Below, piece by piece: positions 25,543-34,601 of a stretch of DNA of 64,000 bases. Within the stretch, counting starts at the first letter, position 1. Each line of letters begins with the position of its first letter. Position numbers and translations under genes: made by a program. Source of the stretch: Aureimonas frigidaquae (lineage in GTDB: Bacteria; Pseudomonadota; Alphaproteobacteria; Rhizobiales; Rhizobiaceae); contig NZ_BBWR01000011.1 in assembly GCF_001463905.1 (NCBI RefSeq), positions 62,001 through 126,000 of the forward strand, written 5' to 3'. A model generated the notes under the pieces. The model was given only the letters and a program-made list of their open reading frames with translations. It had not been told where the DNA came from and made no database searches.

Positions 25543-26415
25543 TTAACCCTCGTAGCGGTACTCGGGCAAGCCCCGGACCCCGAGCCCGTCGATGACGAAG
25601 AGGGAACCGGCGAGCGGCCCGGTTTCCGTCACGCCGGGCACCGGCGCCTGCAGCATCGAGGTCACGTAAAGGCGGTCGAGCTGCGGCCCGCCGAACATGA
25701 CGGAGGTGACGCAGACCACCGGCATGTCGATGACCTGCATCGAGCGGCCGTCCGGATCGAAGCGGTGGATCTTGCTCTTGTAGACGCCGGCGCTCCACAC
25801 GCAGCCTTCCGCATCGACCGTGGCGCCGTCGGGAAGGCCGTCTTCCGGCCCGAACTCGCAGAACTTGCGCTTGTTGTGCGCCTGCCCGGTTTCGACATCG
25901 TAATCATAGGCCCAGATGGCGCGGGACCGGCTGTCGGCAAAATAGAAGATCGAATGATCGGGGCTCCAGCAGGGCCCGTTGGAGACGGTGATGCCTGCGT
26001 CGAGCCGCGTGACGGTGTGGTCCGTGCCGAGGCTGTAGATGAAGCCGAGCGGCGCTTCTTCCGTCGTGTCCATGCTCCCGGCGACGAAGCGGCCCCGCCT
26101 GTCGACTTTTCCGTCGTTCATGCGCACGGTCGGGCCGAGATGCTCGATCTGGCGCAGCGGCTCGGCGACCCCGGTGGCGAAATCGAACAGGTGGAACCCG
26201 TCGGCCAGGGACAGGACCGCCCCACCCTGCCGGCGCAGCGCCATGGAGCCGATCCGCTGGGGGACGCTCCAGCTTTCCACGCCCTGCCCGTCCTGGTCGG
26301 CGCGGAAGATGCGGCCGCCATAGCTGTCGATCCAGTAGAGCTTCTGTTCCTCGACGTCCCAGAGCGGGCCCTCGCCCAGGATGGTCTTGCAGTCGACGAT
26401 GGCCTTGATGTCCAT
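25543..26415 (-). CDS. SMP-30/gluconolactonase family lactonase
   Basis: A 290-residue six-bladed beta-propeller of the SMP-30/gluconolaconase/LRE-like family, which hydrolyses sugar lactones with a divalent metal. The metal-binding Glu is in LGEGPLWD (about residues 13-20), Asn in SNGPCWSPD, and Asp in PDGATVDAEGCVWSA. The protein is cytosolic, without a signal. It is upstream of the permease in the same operon and implies that an aldose is oxidised to a lactone before ring opening to an acid. Confidence 0.93.
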   Translation of the reverse strand: MDIKAIVDCKTILGEGPLWDVEEQKLYWIDSYGGRIFRADQDGQGVESWSVPQRIGSMALRRQGGAVLSLADGFHLFDFATGVAEPLRQIEHLGPTVRMNDGKVDRRGRFVAGSMDTTEEAPLGFIYSLGTDHTVTRLDAGITVSNGPCWSPDHSIFYFADSRSRAIWAYDYDVETGQAHNKRKFCEFGPEDGLPDGATVDAEGCVWSAGVYKSKIHRFDPDGRSMQVIDMPVVCVTSVMFGGPQLDRLYVTSMLQAPVPGVTETGPLAGSLFVIDGLGVRGLPEYRYEG

Positions 26416-26442
26416 GACGGTTCCTTCCTGCCGTAGTCCGGC

Positions 26443-27378
26443 TCACAGGCCGGGCTGGTTACGCCGGTGTGCACTGACGGCAAGGATCAGAAGCGCACCC
26501 TTGATGATCATCTGGTAGTAGGTGGATATGTTCAGGAGGTTCAGCCCGTTGCCGAGCAGCGCCAGGAACAGGACCCCGGTCACGGGACCGGCAATGCCCC
26601 CGAGCCCGCCCGAAAGCTGCGTGCCGCCAAGGGCGGTAGCGGCGATCGAATCGATCGAGAAGGCGGCGCCGACGAGCGGGTCCCCGCTGGCCAGCCGCGC
26701 GGCGAGGTTCAGCCCGCCCAGACACGCAAAGAGCGACGACAGGAGGTAGGCCCACAGGATCACCATCCGTGTGTTGACGCCGCCCAGAAGCGCGCTGTCC
26801 TCCGAGGCGCCGGTCGCCATCAGGTGCAGGCCGAACCGGCTGCGCGCCACGAGAATGCCCGACAGGATGACCAGCACCGCCGCCGCCAGGACGGCGACCG
26901 GCACGCCGCCGATGGCCGTGGCGGAATAGCGGCTCATCCAGTCCGGAACCTGGCCGCCGGGGATCGGCCGGATAAACAGGGCGATGCCCTGCACCGCCGT
27001 CATGGTCGACAGGGTCATCAGGATCGGATGGACGCCGAGCCGCAGGATGCCGATGGCATTGACGAGCCCCACCGTCAGGGCCGCGGCCACGGCCAGCGGC
27101 ACGGCGTAGGGCAGATCGTGGCTGACGATGGCGGTGGTCATGGACACGACCGATCCCACCGAAAGGTCGAGCCCGCCCGTCAGGATGACCAGCGTCTGGC
27201 CGATCGTCACCAGGATCAGGCTGACCTGCTGGTTCAGGATGTTGACGATGTTCTGGAAGGACAGGGCATGCGGCGAGGATATGCCGAGCGCCACCGCCAG
27301 GGCCAGGATCATCAGGAAGACCGGCACCGCCGACAGGCGTCGCAGCCCGACGGCGGTGGTCACTGTCTTGAGCTTCAT
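26443..27378 (-). CDS. Sugar ABC transporter permease (CUT2)
   Basis: A 311-residue BPD_transp_2 permease with about eight to nine helices. It has VTIGQTLVILTGGLDLSVGS (about residues 55-75) and AATALGGTQLSGGLGGIAGPVTGV near the C-terminus. It overlaps the ATPase gene (ATG 27378 against stop 27375). This is one of two distinct permeases flanking the ATPase and binding protein, so the channel is probably a heterodimer. Confidence 0.93.
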   Translation of the reverse strand: MKLKTVTTAVGLRRLSAVPVFLMILALAVALGISSPHALSFQNIVNILNQQVSLILVTIGQTLVILTGGLDLSVGSVVSMTTAIVSHDLPYAVPLAVAAALTVGLVNAIGILRLGVHPILMTLSTMTAVQGIALFIRPIPGGQVPDWMSRYSATAIGGVPVAVLAAAVLVILSGILVARSRFGLHLMATGASEDSALLGGVNTRMVILWAYLLSSLFACLGGLNLAARLASGDPLVGAAFSIDSIAATALGGTQLSGGLGGIAGPVTGVLFLALLGNGLNLLNISTYYQMIIKGALLILAVSAHRRNQPGL

Positions 27379-28862
27379 GACCGCCCCCCTTTGATGGCCG
27401 CGGCCATGATCGCTTCCTCGCTCGCATCCGCCCCGGCGAACTCGGCCACCGTGGCGCCCTCCCGGATCACCACGATCCGGTCGCAGAGGCCGATCAGCTC
27501 CGGCAGCTCGCGTGAGGTCACGAGCACCGGAATTCCGGCATCCGCCAGTTCCCGCAGCAAGGCGTAGATTTCGGACTTGGCGCCGATGTCGACGCCGCGT
27601 GTCGGCTCCTCGCAGATCAGGAGCCGCACGCCGCGCACGAGCCAGCGGGCGAGCAGGACCTTCTGCTGGTTGCCGCCGGACAATTCGCGGATCGCCTGCC
27701 CGACATGGCGCAGCCGGATCGCCAGGCGCCGGACCTGCTCGGTGACGGCGCCCTTGGCCGTCGGCGCCCGCCGCCAGAGGCCGCGCCCGGGCAGAAGCCC
27801 GGCCGTGATGTTGCGCGCGACGCTCAAGGACAGATAGAGCCCGTCGGCCTTGCGGTCTTCGGGGATGAGGCCGATCCCGGCCGCGATGCCGCCGGCCGGC
27901 CCGCCCGCACCGAGCGGCGCCCCGTCGATCAGGATCTCCCCCGCGCTCAGGGCGTGCCCCTCGTAGATGGCGCGGGTGATCTCGATCTGGCCCTGGCCTT
28001 CCAGCCCGGCCAGCCCGACGATCTCGTTGCGCCCGACGGTCAGGTTCACCGGTCCGGCCAGGCCCTTGGCGGCAACGCCCGTCAATTGCAGAGCCGGCGC
28101 GCCGCCCATGCCGGCAGCGCGGCGCGGCGGGTAAAGCTGGTCGAGCGAGCGGCCCACCATGGCGGTGACGAGTTCGTCCGCATTCGTGTCCGCCATGCGG
28201 TAGTGGCCGGCGAACTGGCCATCCTTCAGGACGGTCACCTCGTCGCAGAGCTCGAACAGTTCCGGCAGGCGATGCGAGATGTAGAGGACACCCTTGCCGT
28301 CCGCCTGCAGCTTGCGGATCAGCGAGAAGAGCTTCTGCGCCTCGCGGTCGCCCAGCGCAGCGGTCGGCTCGTCGAAGACAAAGATCCGCGCATCGCGCAT
28401 CACCCCCTTGGCGATTTCCACCATCTGCTGCTCGGCCACGCGCAGGCTGGATGTCACCCGGTCGGGATCGATGTCGAGCCCGACCGTCGACAGGATGCGG
28501 CGGGCCTCGCCGGCCATGCGGCCGCGATCGACCAGCCCGAGCGCGTTGCGCGGTTCGCGGCCGAGAAACAGGTTCTCGGCCACGGACAGGTTGGGCAGAA
28601 GGATGAACTCCTGGAAGATGGTGGACACGCCCGCCGCGCGCGCTTCTTCCGCGCTGTGCCAATCGACCGGCGCGCCGAACAGGCTCAGGCTTCCCGAGGT
28701 CGGCCGGAACACACCCGAGATGATCTTCATCAGGGTGGATTTGCCGGCCCCGTTCTCGCCCAGCACGGCGTGCACGCTGCCTGCCCGCAGGCTCAGCGAG
28801 GCGCCGCGCAGCGCGTGCACGGGCCCGAAGGATTTGGCGATGTCACGTGCTTCCAGGAGCAT
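27375..28862 (-). CDS. Sugar ABC transporter ATPase, double-domain (RbsA type)
   Basis: A 495-residue protein with two ABC domains. The first has Walker A GENGAGKST (about residues 34-42) and FVFDEPTAALGD; the second has LSGGNQQKVLLARWL and ICEEPTRGVDIG. The second Walker A is degenerate, usual in this family. It energises the two permeases at 26443-27378 and 30014-30979. It lies 13 bases after the binding-protein gene. Confidence 0.94.
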   Translation of the reverse strand: MLLEARDIAKSFGPVHALRGASLSLRAGSVHAVLGENGAGKSTLMKIISGVFRPTSGSLSLFGAPVDWHSAEEARAAGVSTIFQEFILLPNLSVAENLFLGREPRNALGLVDRGRMAGEARRILSTVGLDIDPDRVTSSLRVAEQQMVEIAKGVMRDARIFVFDEPTAALGDREAQKLFSLIRKLQADGKGVLYISHRLPELFELCDEVTVLKDGQFAGHYRMADTNADELVTAMVGRSLDQLYPPRRAAGMGGAPALQLTGVAAKGLAGPVNLTVGRNEIVGLAGLEGQGQIEITRAIYEGHALSAGEILIDGAPLGAGGPAGGIAAGIGLIPEDRKADGLYLSLSVARNITAGLLPGRGLWRRAPTAKGAVTEQVRRLAIRLRHVGQAIRELSGGNQQKVLLARWLVRGVRLLICEEPTRGVDIGAKSEIYALLRELADAGIPVLVTSRELPELIGLCDRIVVIREGATVAEFAGADASEEAIMAAAIKGGRS

Positions 28863-28875
28863 GCCGGGGTCCCGT

Positions 28876-29934
28876 CTACTTTTTGTACATTTCGACGAGG
28901 GTCTCGTCCGGCAGGGTGGAGCCGACCCAGTAGGAATCGTTCAGATCGGGGCGGTAATATTCGTCGATCTGTTCCTTGGTGATGGGCGCCGGGTTGACGA
29001 GATTGTCCTTGGCGATGGGCTCCCCTTCCAGGACCCGCAGCGCCGCGATCACGCCCTGCTGGCCGAACCAGGTGGGGCTGATCGGCGCCACGCTCTGAAG
29101 GTCCTTTTCCTTCCAGATGCGCAGGAAGCCGTTATTCGCCTCTCCCGTCATGGGGATCATCGGCAGGCCGTTCTCCTCGGCCACCTCGGCGCAGGCCTGG
29201 GTCATGGCGCCGCCGGAGGACCAGACCCCCTGCACGTCCGGATGGGCGATGAGCAGGGATTCGCAGACCTGCTTTCCCTTGTCATAGGCCCAGTCGCCGA
29301 AGCCCTGGTCGATGATCTTGATGTCCGGATGATCCGCAAAGACCTCCTCGACGCCGCGGAAGCGGTCATTGTCGATGGAGTTGCCGGAAATGCCCCGGAT
29401 GGCGAGGACGTTGCCCTTGCCGCCCAGCGCTTCGGCCAGGTACTTCGCCCCGTCGCGGCCGAACTGCGCGTCGTCCGCCAGGAGCTTGACAGTGTAGTTC
29501 TTGGGCGTGGCGTTGGACGAGAAGATGATGACCGGGATGCCGGCATCATAGGCCTTGTCGAGCGCCGTGTTCAGCGCGACTTCCGATCCCGGCGCCACGA
29601 GCAGCGCATCGACGCCGCGGGCGATGAGGCTTTCGATGTCGGCCACCTGGCGGTTCACGTCGCCGCCGGCATCCGACACGATCATCTCGGAGATTTCCGG
29701 ATGGAGCGAAGCCTCGTGCTTGAGCTCCTCCACCATCTGGACGCGCCAGGTGTTGACCACCGATATGTTGGAGAAGCCCAGGACGAAGGATTCCTTGTCC
29801 GATTTCGGCCGGTCGACCATGGGCGATCCGGCCACGGGCGACAGAGCGGGGTTCAGCTGGGGAACTTCCGCCAGCGCCGGAGCCGCGGCGCCGGCTAGGA
29901 TCGTGCCCGCCAGGAATAGCATCTTCAATGACAT
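28876..29934 (-). CDS. Sugar ABC transporter periplasmic binding protein
   Basis: A 352-residue CUT2 binding protein. The signal peptide is LKMLFLAGTILAGAAAPALA. The peripla_BP_4 fold has FVLGFSNISVVNTWRVQMVEEL, ARGVDALLVAPGSEVALNTALDKAYDAGIPVIIFSSNA and AIRGISGN. A strong SD (AAGGAGGAGG) precedes the ATG at 29934. It probably supplies the sugar or sugar acid metabolised by the surrounding enzymes. Confidence 0.94.
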   Translation of the reverse strand: MSLKMLFLAGTILAGAAAPALAEVPQLNPALSPVAGSPMVDRPKSDKESFVLGFSNISVVNTWRVQMVEELKHEASLHPEISEMIVSDAGGDVNRQVADIESLIARGVDALLVAPGSEVALNTALDKAYDAGIPVIIFSSNATPKNYTVKLLADDAQFGRDGAKYLAEALGGKGNVLAIRGISGNSIDNDRFRGVEEVFADHPDIKIIDQGFGDWAYDKGKQVCESLLIAHPDVQGVWSSGGAMTQACAEVAEENGLPMIPMTGEANNGFLRIWKEKDLQSVAPISPTWFGQQGVIAALRVLEGEPIAKDNLVNPAPITKEQIDEYYRPDLNDSYWVGSTLPDETLVEMYKK

Positions 29935-30013
29935 TGGGTTTCCTCCTCCTTCACATGTGCCTTGGGGCACAGTCCTCCGCCGGTGACCGGGAAGTGTTCG
30001 TATCTGCCGTAAC

Positions 30014-30979
30014 TCAGCGTTCGCGCCACCGGGCCAGGGCGGCCGCGCCGGCGATGATCGCACCCTGCAGGATGAGCTGGGCCGGCTTGCCCAGGCCCAC
30101 GCCCGTCAGAAGATTGGCCAGGAAGGTCAGCGCATAGGCCCCGGCGACCACGCCGACGATGCCGCCCGCGCCCCCGCCGAAACTGGTACCGCCCAGGACC
30201 ACGGCGGCGATCGACGCCATGACGAGGTCCGCGCCGAGATTGAGCGTGCCCGTGCCGATGTAGCCGGTCAGCACGATCCCCGCGAGGCCGGCGAACAGAC
30301 CGCTTAACATATGCGCGACGACGAGCTGCCGGCGCACGGCGATGCCGCCCAGCCAGGCGGCCGAGTAGCTGGCGCCCGTCGCCTGGAGGGCGTGGCCGAA
30401 GGTGCTGACCCGCAACAGGACCGCCGCTCCCGCGGCCACGACGAGGACCAGGATGCCGGCCACCGGCAGCATGCCCAGCCGGCCCGTCGCGATCTCGCGG
30501 ATGAAGGGATGGACGCTGCCGCCCGGCGCGCCGCCGCTGACAAGGTAGCTGACCCCGACCAGCATGACCGACACGCCCAGCGTCACCACCACCGAAGAGG
30601 CGCGCACATAGGCGATCAGCGCCGCATTGAACAGGCCGACACAGGCACCGAAGATGAGCGGGAAGGCCAGCGACAGAAGCACCGGCCCACGCGAAAAGCT
30701 TGGCAGCGCCAGCGTGACGTTGACCACGGCGATGACCCCGCCGATCGACAGATCGATCGAGCGGCCGATCATGGGAAGGCACTGGCCGAGCGCAGCCAGC
30801 GCCAGAGGCACCGCCTGGCGCAGGACGATCAGAAGGAAGGGCACGCTCATCAGCCGCGGCTGGACGATGGCGGCCGTGACGAAGAGCTGCACGAGCGCCG
30901 GGCATGCGGGAATGGCAAGGGCCGCCCAGAACACGGTCCTGGACAGTTCCGCGAGCCCGTTCCTCCTGGCCGCCAGCAT
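30014..30979 (-). CDS. Second sugar ABC transporter permease (CUT2)
   Basis: A 321-residue membrane protein with about eight to ten helices. It has LAALGQCLPMIGRSIDLSIGG in place of the usual glycine-rich permease motif and AAVVLGGTSFGGGAGGIVGVVAG at the C-terminus. It diverges clearly from the permease at 26443-27378. The ATG at 30979 is preferred; upstream in-frame starts reach toward the operator at 31105. It is the first gene of the minus-strand importer operon. Confidence 0.9.
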   Translation of the reverse strand: MLAARRNGLAELSRTVFWAALAIPACPALVQLFVTAAIVQPRLMSVPFLLIVLRQAVPLALAALGQCLPMIGRSIDLSIGGVIAVVNVTLALPSFSRGPVLLSLAFPLIFGACVGLFNAALIAYVRASSVVVTLGVSVMLVGVSYLVSGGAPGGSVHPFIREIATGRLGMLPVAGILVLVVAAGAAVLLRVSTFGHALQATGASYSAAWLGGIAVRRQLVVAHMLSGLFAGLAGIVLTGYIGTGTLNLGADLVMASIAAVVLGGTSFGGGAGGIVGVVAGAYALTFLANLLTGVGLGKPAQLILQGAIIAGAAALARWRER

Positions 30980-31104
30980 GGTCACCCTCGCATCTCCTCC
31001 AGGCTCTTGCCGGCCCTCGGCCGGTCGCGTCGCCCCTGCCCAACGACGCAGCGGACCCGACCTTTCGCCCCGACCGTGGCACGAAGACTGAAAACCTGTC
31101 AAGG

Positions 31105-31116
31105 ATGATGCATCAT
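31105..31116. promoter_or_regulatory. Second copy of the ATGATGCATCAT operator
   Basis: A perfect 12-bp palindrome identical to 22085-22096, in the 213-bp region between the divergent permease (start 30979) and SDR (start 31193) genes. The flanks are also alike: CAAG lies just upstream and a G follows in both places (22102-22115 and 31100-31117). TCATGCACCTTG follows as a partial half-site. One regulator acting here could control both the importer and the catabolic genes. Confidence 0.72.
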
Positions 31117-31192
31117 GCGTCATGCACCTTGAAAGCTGTCGGCCGATATGTGTAGCTGGTTGCGCGTTGGCCGGATGGGATGGAGCTCAAGA

Positions 31193-31936
31193 ATGATTCA
31201 GGATACGGGGCGGCTGGCCGTGGTGACGGGCGCCGCCGGCACGATGGGGAGCGCCATCACGCGCCAGCTGGTCACCGATGGCCACCGCGTGGTGGCCGTC
31301 GACCTGCAGGAAGCCGCCCTCAACGATCTGGCGGCGCAGGCGCCGGACCGGATCGTGCCGCTGGCGCTCGACATCACCGATGCCGCCGCGGTCGAGGCTG
31401 CCTGGGCATCGACGACGGCCGCAGAAGGGCCGGTGCAGATCCTCGTCAACAATGCCGGCATCCTGTCCAACAACAAGGCTGCCGCAACCACACTCGAGGA
31501 ATGGCGGGCCATCATGGCCGTGAACCTGGATGCGCCCTTCATCCTGTCGCGCCTGGCACTGGCCGACATGCGCGCCGCCGGCTGGGGGCGCATCGTCAAC
31601 ATCTGCTCCCTGTCCATGAAGACGGGCGGCCTGACGGCCGGCACGGCCTATGCCACCTCCAAGGGCGGGCTCGGCGTCCTGACCTTTTCGCTCGCCCGGG
31701 AGACGGCGGCGCAGTCCATCACCGTCAACGGCATCGCGCCCGGCTATGTGCTGACGCCGATGGTCACCGAGCAGCTGACCGAAGCGCAGCGGCAGGCCCA
31801 GCTGCGGGACATTCCCGTCGGCCGGTTCTGCAGCGCCGAGGAAGTCGCCCATTGCGTGTCGTATCTCGCCAGCGAGAGGGCCGGCTTCATCACCGGTGAG
31901 ATCGTCGACATGAATGGCGGGATGCTGATGGACTGA
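31193..31936 (+). CDS. SDR family oxidoreductase upstream of the sugar-acid kinase
   Basis: A 247-residue classical SDR with GAAGTMGSA (about residues 14-22), VDLQE (NAD preference), NNAGIL, NICSLS and YATSKGG. The ATG at 31193 follows GGAGC. It overlaps the kinase ATG by one base. In DUF1537/aldolase pathways a dehydrogenase makes the 3-oxo (or 2-oxo) acid substrate of the kinase; here an SDR probably fills that role instead of the beta-hydroxyacid dehydrogenase seen in the OtnK pathway. Confidence 0.9.
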   Translation: MIQDTGRLAVVTGAAGTMGSAITRQLVTDGHRVVAVDLQEAALNDLAAQAPDRIVPLALDITDAAAVEAAWASTTAAEGPVQILVNNAGILSNNKAAATTLEEWRAIMAVNLDAPFILSRLALADMRAAGWGRIVNICSLSMKTGGLTAGTAYATSKGGLGVLTFSLARETAAQSITVNGIAPGYVLTPMVTEQLTEAQRQAQLRDIPVGRFCSAEEVAHCVSYLASERAGFITGEIVDMNGGMLMD

Positions 31937-33252
31937 TGGCCGTGCGCGTGCCCAGCACCCCGACCGGGCCGCTCCCGCCCATGCGCCGCCTCGGCATCGT
32001 CGCGGACGATCTGACAGGCGGCCTGGAAACCGCCGCCATGCTGGTGGCGAAGGGCGTTGCCACCGGCTTTGCGACGGATGCCGGCGCGCTGGACGCGTCG
32101 GACGACATGCCCGTCATGGTTATCGCGCAGAAGACCCGCGTGATCGCGCCACAGGACGCCGTCTCCCGCATGGAAGCCGCCGCCCGCGCGCTTCTGGCGG
32201 GCGGATGGCAGCAGATCTTCTTCAAATATTGCGCCACCTTCGATTCCACCGACCGCGGCAATATCGGCCCCGTGGCAGACATGCTTCTTCGGGTGACGGG
32301 CGCGCGGGTCACGCTCTTCTGCCCGGCTTCCCCGCAGGCCGGGCGCACCGTCTACCAGGGCCACCTCTTTGTCGGCACGCAGCTCGTGTCCGATTCTCCC
32401 AAGCGCTTCGATCCGCTCACACCGATGACGGACCCCGATCTCGTCCGGGTGCTCCAGCGCCAGACATCCCTCCCCGTCGGGCTGGTCGCCCATCGGCAGG
32501 TGGCGGCCGGGCCGCAGGCCATCCTGGCGGAGATCGAGCGACAGGCGGCCGACGGAACACGCTACTTCATCGCCGATACGATCGACGATGCCGATCTTGC
32601 CCATTTGGCGGCCGTTGCGGCGCTCTGGCCGCTGATGACGGGGAACGCCCCCATCCTGCAGCACTATCCGGCGCTGTGGCGCGCCGCGGCCGGCGATGCC
32701 GCGCCGGCTTCCGGCATGCCGCCGCTCGCCCCGGTCAGGGGGCCCGGCGTCGTCCTGGCGGGAAGCTGCGCCGAGCGCACGCTCGAGCAACTGGCCGAGT
32801 TCGAGCGCTGGCACAAGGTGCTGCGGCTCGACCTTGCGGCCCAGGCGGACCCCGAAGCGGCGGTTGCCGCCGCGCTCGCCTTTGCGCGGGCGCATCGCGC
32901 GGAAGGGCCGGTCGCCATTGCGACCAGCGGCGGGCCGGCGGATGTGGAGATGGCGCAGCGCAGGCACGGGCGCGAGGGGGCGGCGCTCCTTGCCGAGCGT
33001 ATCCTCGGCTCACTGGCCGTTGCCCTCCATGAAGACGGCGTCCGGCGTTTCGTGGTGGCGGGCGGAGAAACCTCCGGCGCCGTCCTGGAACATCTGCGCA
33101 TCCGCCGCCTGCGCGTCGGCCCCTATGGCGGCCCGGGCATCGGCTCGGCCGTGACAGAGGGGCCCGATCCGATCGGCCTGTGCCTGAAATCGGGCAAGCT
33201 CGGCGCCGTGGATCTGTTTTCGGCGGCGCTCGCCGCAATGGAACGGGGTTAG
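31936..33252 (+). CDS. Four-carbon acid sugar kinase family protein (DUF1537; OtnK/OiaK type)
   Basis: A 438-residue ATP-dependent kinase. The N-terminal substrate domain has ADDLTGG (about residues 23-29) and KYCATFDSTDRGNIG (97-111). The C-terminal nucleotide domain has ATSGGPADVE and GGETSGAVLEHL. Characterised relatives phosphorylate 3-oxo-tetronates (OtnK) or 3-oxo-isoapionate (OiaK). The substrate is open. It is translationally coupled to the SDR upstream and adjacent to an OtnC-type aldolase. Confidence 0.93.
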   Translation: MAVRVPSTPTGPLPPMRRLGIVADDLTGGLETAAMLVAKGVATGFATDAGALDASDDMPVMVIAQKTRVIAPQDAVSRMEAAARALLAGGWQQIFFKYCATFDSTDRGNIGPVADMLLRVTGARVTLFCPASPQAGRTVYQGHLFVGTQLVSDSPKRFDPLTPMTDPDLVRVLQRQTSLPVGLVAHRQVAAGPQAILAEIERQAADGTRYFIADTIDDADLAHLAAVAALWPLMTGNAPILQHYPALWRAAAGDAAPASGMPPLAPVRGPGVVLAGSCAERTLEQLAEFERWHKVLRLDLAAQADPEAAVAAALAFARAHRAEGPVAIATSGGPADVEMAQRRHGREGAALLAERILGSLAVALHEDGVRRFVVAGGETSGAVLEHLRIRRLRVGPYGGPGIGSAVTEGPDPIGLCLKSGKLGAVDLFSAALAAMERG

Positions 33253-33254
33253 GC

Positions 33255-33911
33255 ATGGACAAGCCGGACGATAGGGCGCTGCGCCAGGCGCTCGTCGACA
33301 CCGTCGCGCGGCTCGACGCGGCGGGCTATAATCACGGAACGAGCGGCAATGTGAGCTGCCGCTCGGGCGCCGGACTCCTCATCAGCCCGACCGGCGCCAA
33401 TGCCGCCACGCTGACGGCCGACCGGATCGTTCGGCTTGCGCCCGACGGAAGTGTGGTGGGCGATGGCGTCCCGTCCAGCGAATGGCACATGCACCGGGCG
33501 ATCCTGAATGCCTATCCGGCCGTCGATGCGGTCATCCACACCCATGCCGATTGCTGCGTGGCCCTGTCCTGCCTGCAACGGCCGCTCCCGGCCTTCCATT
33601 ACATGATCGCCGCCTTTGGCGGTGCGGATGTCCGCTGCGCACCCTACGCCACCTTCGGAACGGCGGCCCTTGCCGACAATGCGGTCGAAGCCCTGCGCGA
33701 TCGACGCGCCTGCCTTCTGTCCAATCACGGCATGATCGCAGTCGGTGCCAGCCTGGAAGCGGCGTTGAACCTGACCATCAAGCTGGAGACGCTCGCGCGG
33801 CAATATCTTCTGGCCTGCCAGGCCGGCAGTCCCGTCATCCTGCCGGATGCGGAGATCGCCCGCGTGCTCGAGCGTTATTCCGGCTACGGCCGGACGCGCC
33901 TTTCAGGCTGA
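33255..33911 (+). CDS. Class II aldolase/adducin family protein (OtnC/OiaC-type decarboxylase)
   Basis: A 218-residue zinc aldolase-fold protein. GTSGNVSCR and SPTGAN bind the phosphate, the metal ligands are in VIHTHADC and SNHGM, and a catalytic-region Glu is in SEWHMH. OtnC-type members decarboxylate 3-oxo-tetronate 4-phosphate (or 3-oxo-isoapionate 4-phosphate) to triose-type phosphates. It starts three bases after the kinase gene and ends the plus-strand operon. Confidence 0.93.
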   Translation: MDKPDDRALRQALVDTVARLDAAGYNHGTSGNVSCRSGAGLLISPTGANAATLTADRIVRLAPDGSVVGDGVPSSEWHMHRAILNAYPAVDAVIHTHADCCVALSCLQRPLPAFHYMIAAFGGADVRCAPYATFGTAALADNAVEALRDRRACLLSNHGMIAVGASLEAALNLTIKLETLARQYLLACQAGSPVILPDAEIARVLERYSGYGRTRLSG

Positions 33912-33936
33912 GCGGGGCGCGGCTCGACCCCTGTGC

Positions 33937-34521
33937 CTAGGGCATCAGGCCCTGCGTGCGGCTCAGCGCCGCCCCGATGCCGCCAAGTCCGACCGTCAGC
34001 GCCACGGGAGCGCCGACATCCGCCGCAACGGCGTTGACCGTGAGCTTGCGGCCGGCCACGAGCCTGCCGACCATGCCGGCGTCGAACGACAAGGGAATGA
34101 TGCATCCCACCGGCAGGCAGGTCTTGAAGGCAATCGGCTGTTCCGGCGCGGCGTCATCGATTTTCAGTGTGGCCCCCTCTGCCAGGGTCAGCCCGAAGGG
34201 CAGCACCAGCGCGCCCCCGGCGGCGCCGCCGTCCCGCGGCTGCAACTCGATCGCCAGGATGCGCTGCCCGCTCTCCGGCTTCGTCTGCGTCTGCAGGAGT
34301 GAGCAGACCCGCTGTCCGTCCGGAACGGAGCACTGGACGGTCCAATCGCCATAGGTTTCCCGGAGCGAGGATGCGCCACCCGGCAGGGTGGCAGGCGCCT
34401 CTGCCGCCCCTTGCGCAGGCGCGGTGGCGGCCGGGACTGGGACTTGCGCCGCAGCGCCGCCGATCGTTACCGCCAGGACAAGCGGCAGCATTGCGGATGA
34501 GAGGAAGCCAAGGCGTGTCAT
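33937..34521 (-). CDS. Invasion-associated locus B (IalB) family protein
   Basis: A 194-residue secreted protein. The signal peptide is followed by a Pro/Ala-rich linker and the IalB domain: ETYGDWTVQCSVPDGQRVCSLLQTQ, then QRILAIELQP, FKTCLPVGCIIPLSFDAGMV. The two Cys pairs are family landmarks. Known mainly from Bartonella erythrocyte invasion but widespread in environmental alphaproteobacteria, where its role is unclear. It may be co-transcribed with sapC upstream. Confidence 0.9.
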   Translation of the reverse strand: MTRLGFLSSAMLPLVLAVTIGGAAAQVPVPAATAPAQGAAEAPATLPGGASSLRETYGDWTVQCSVPDGQRVCSLLQTQTKPESGQRILAIELQPRDGGAAGGALVLPFGLTLAEGATLKIDDAAPEQPIAFKTCLPVGCIIPLSFDAGMVGRLVAGRKLTVNAVAADVGAPVALTVGLGGIGAALSRTQGLMP

Positions 34522-34601
34522 GTGCAGTTCCAGGGAAGCACGGGGTGGGATGCATGCGCCGCCGCTGATGGTGGCGCATGCGAAAGGCGGCAGCTTGCGG
34601 C

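Noticed and set aside
34090-34110. Partial ATGATGCAT motif in the IalB gene
   Set aside because: Only part of the palindrome is present and it is inside coding sequence; not counted as a regulon site.
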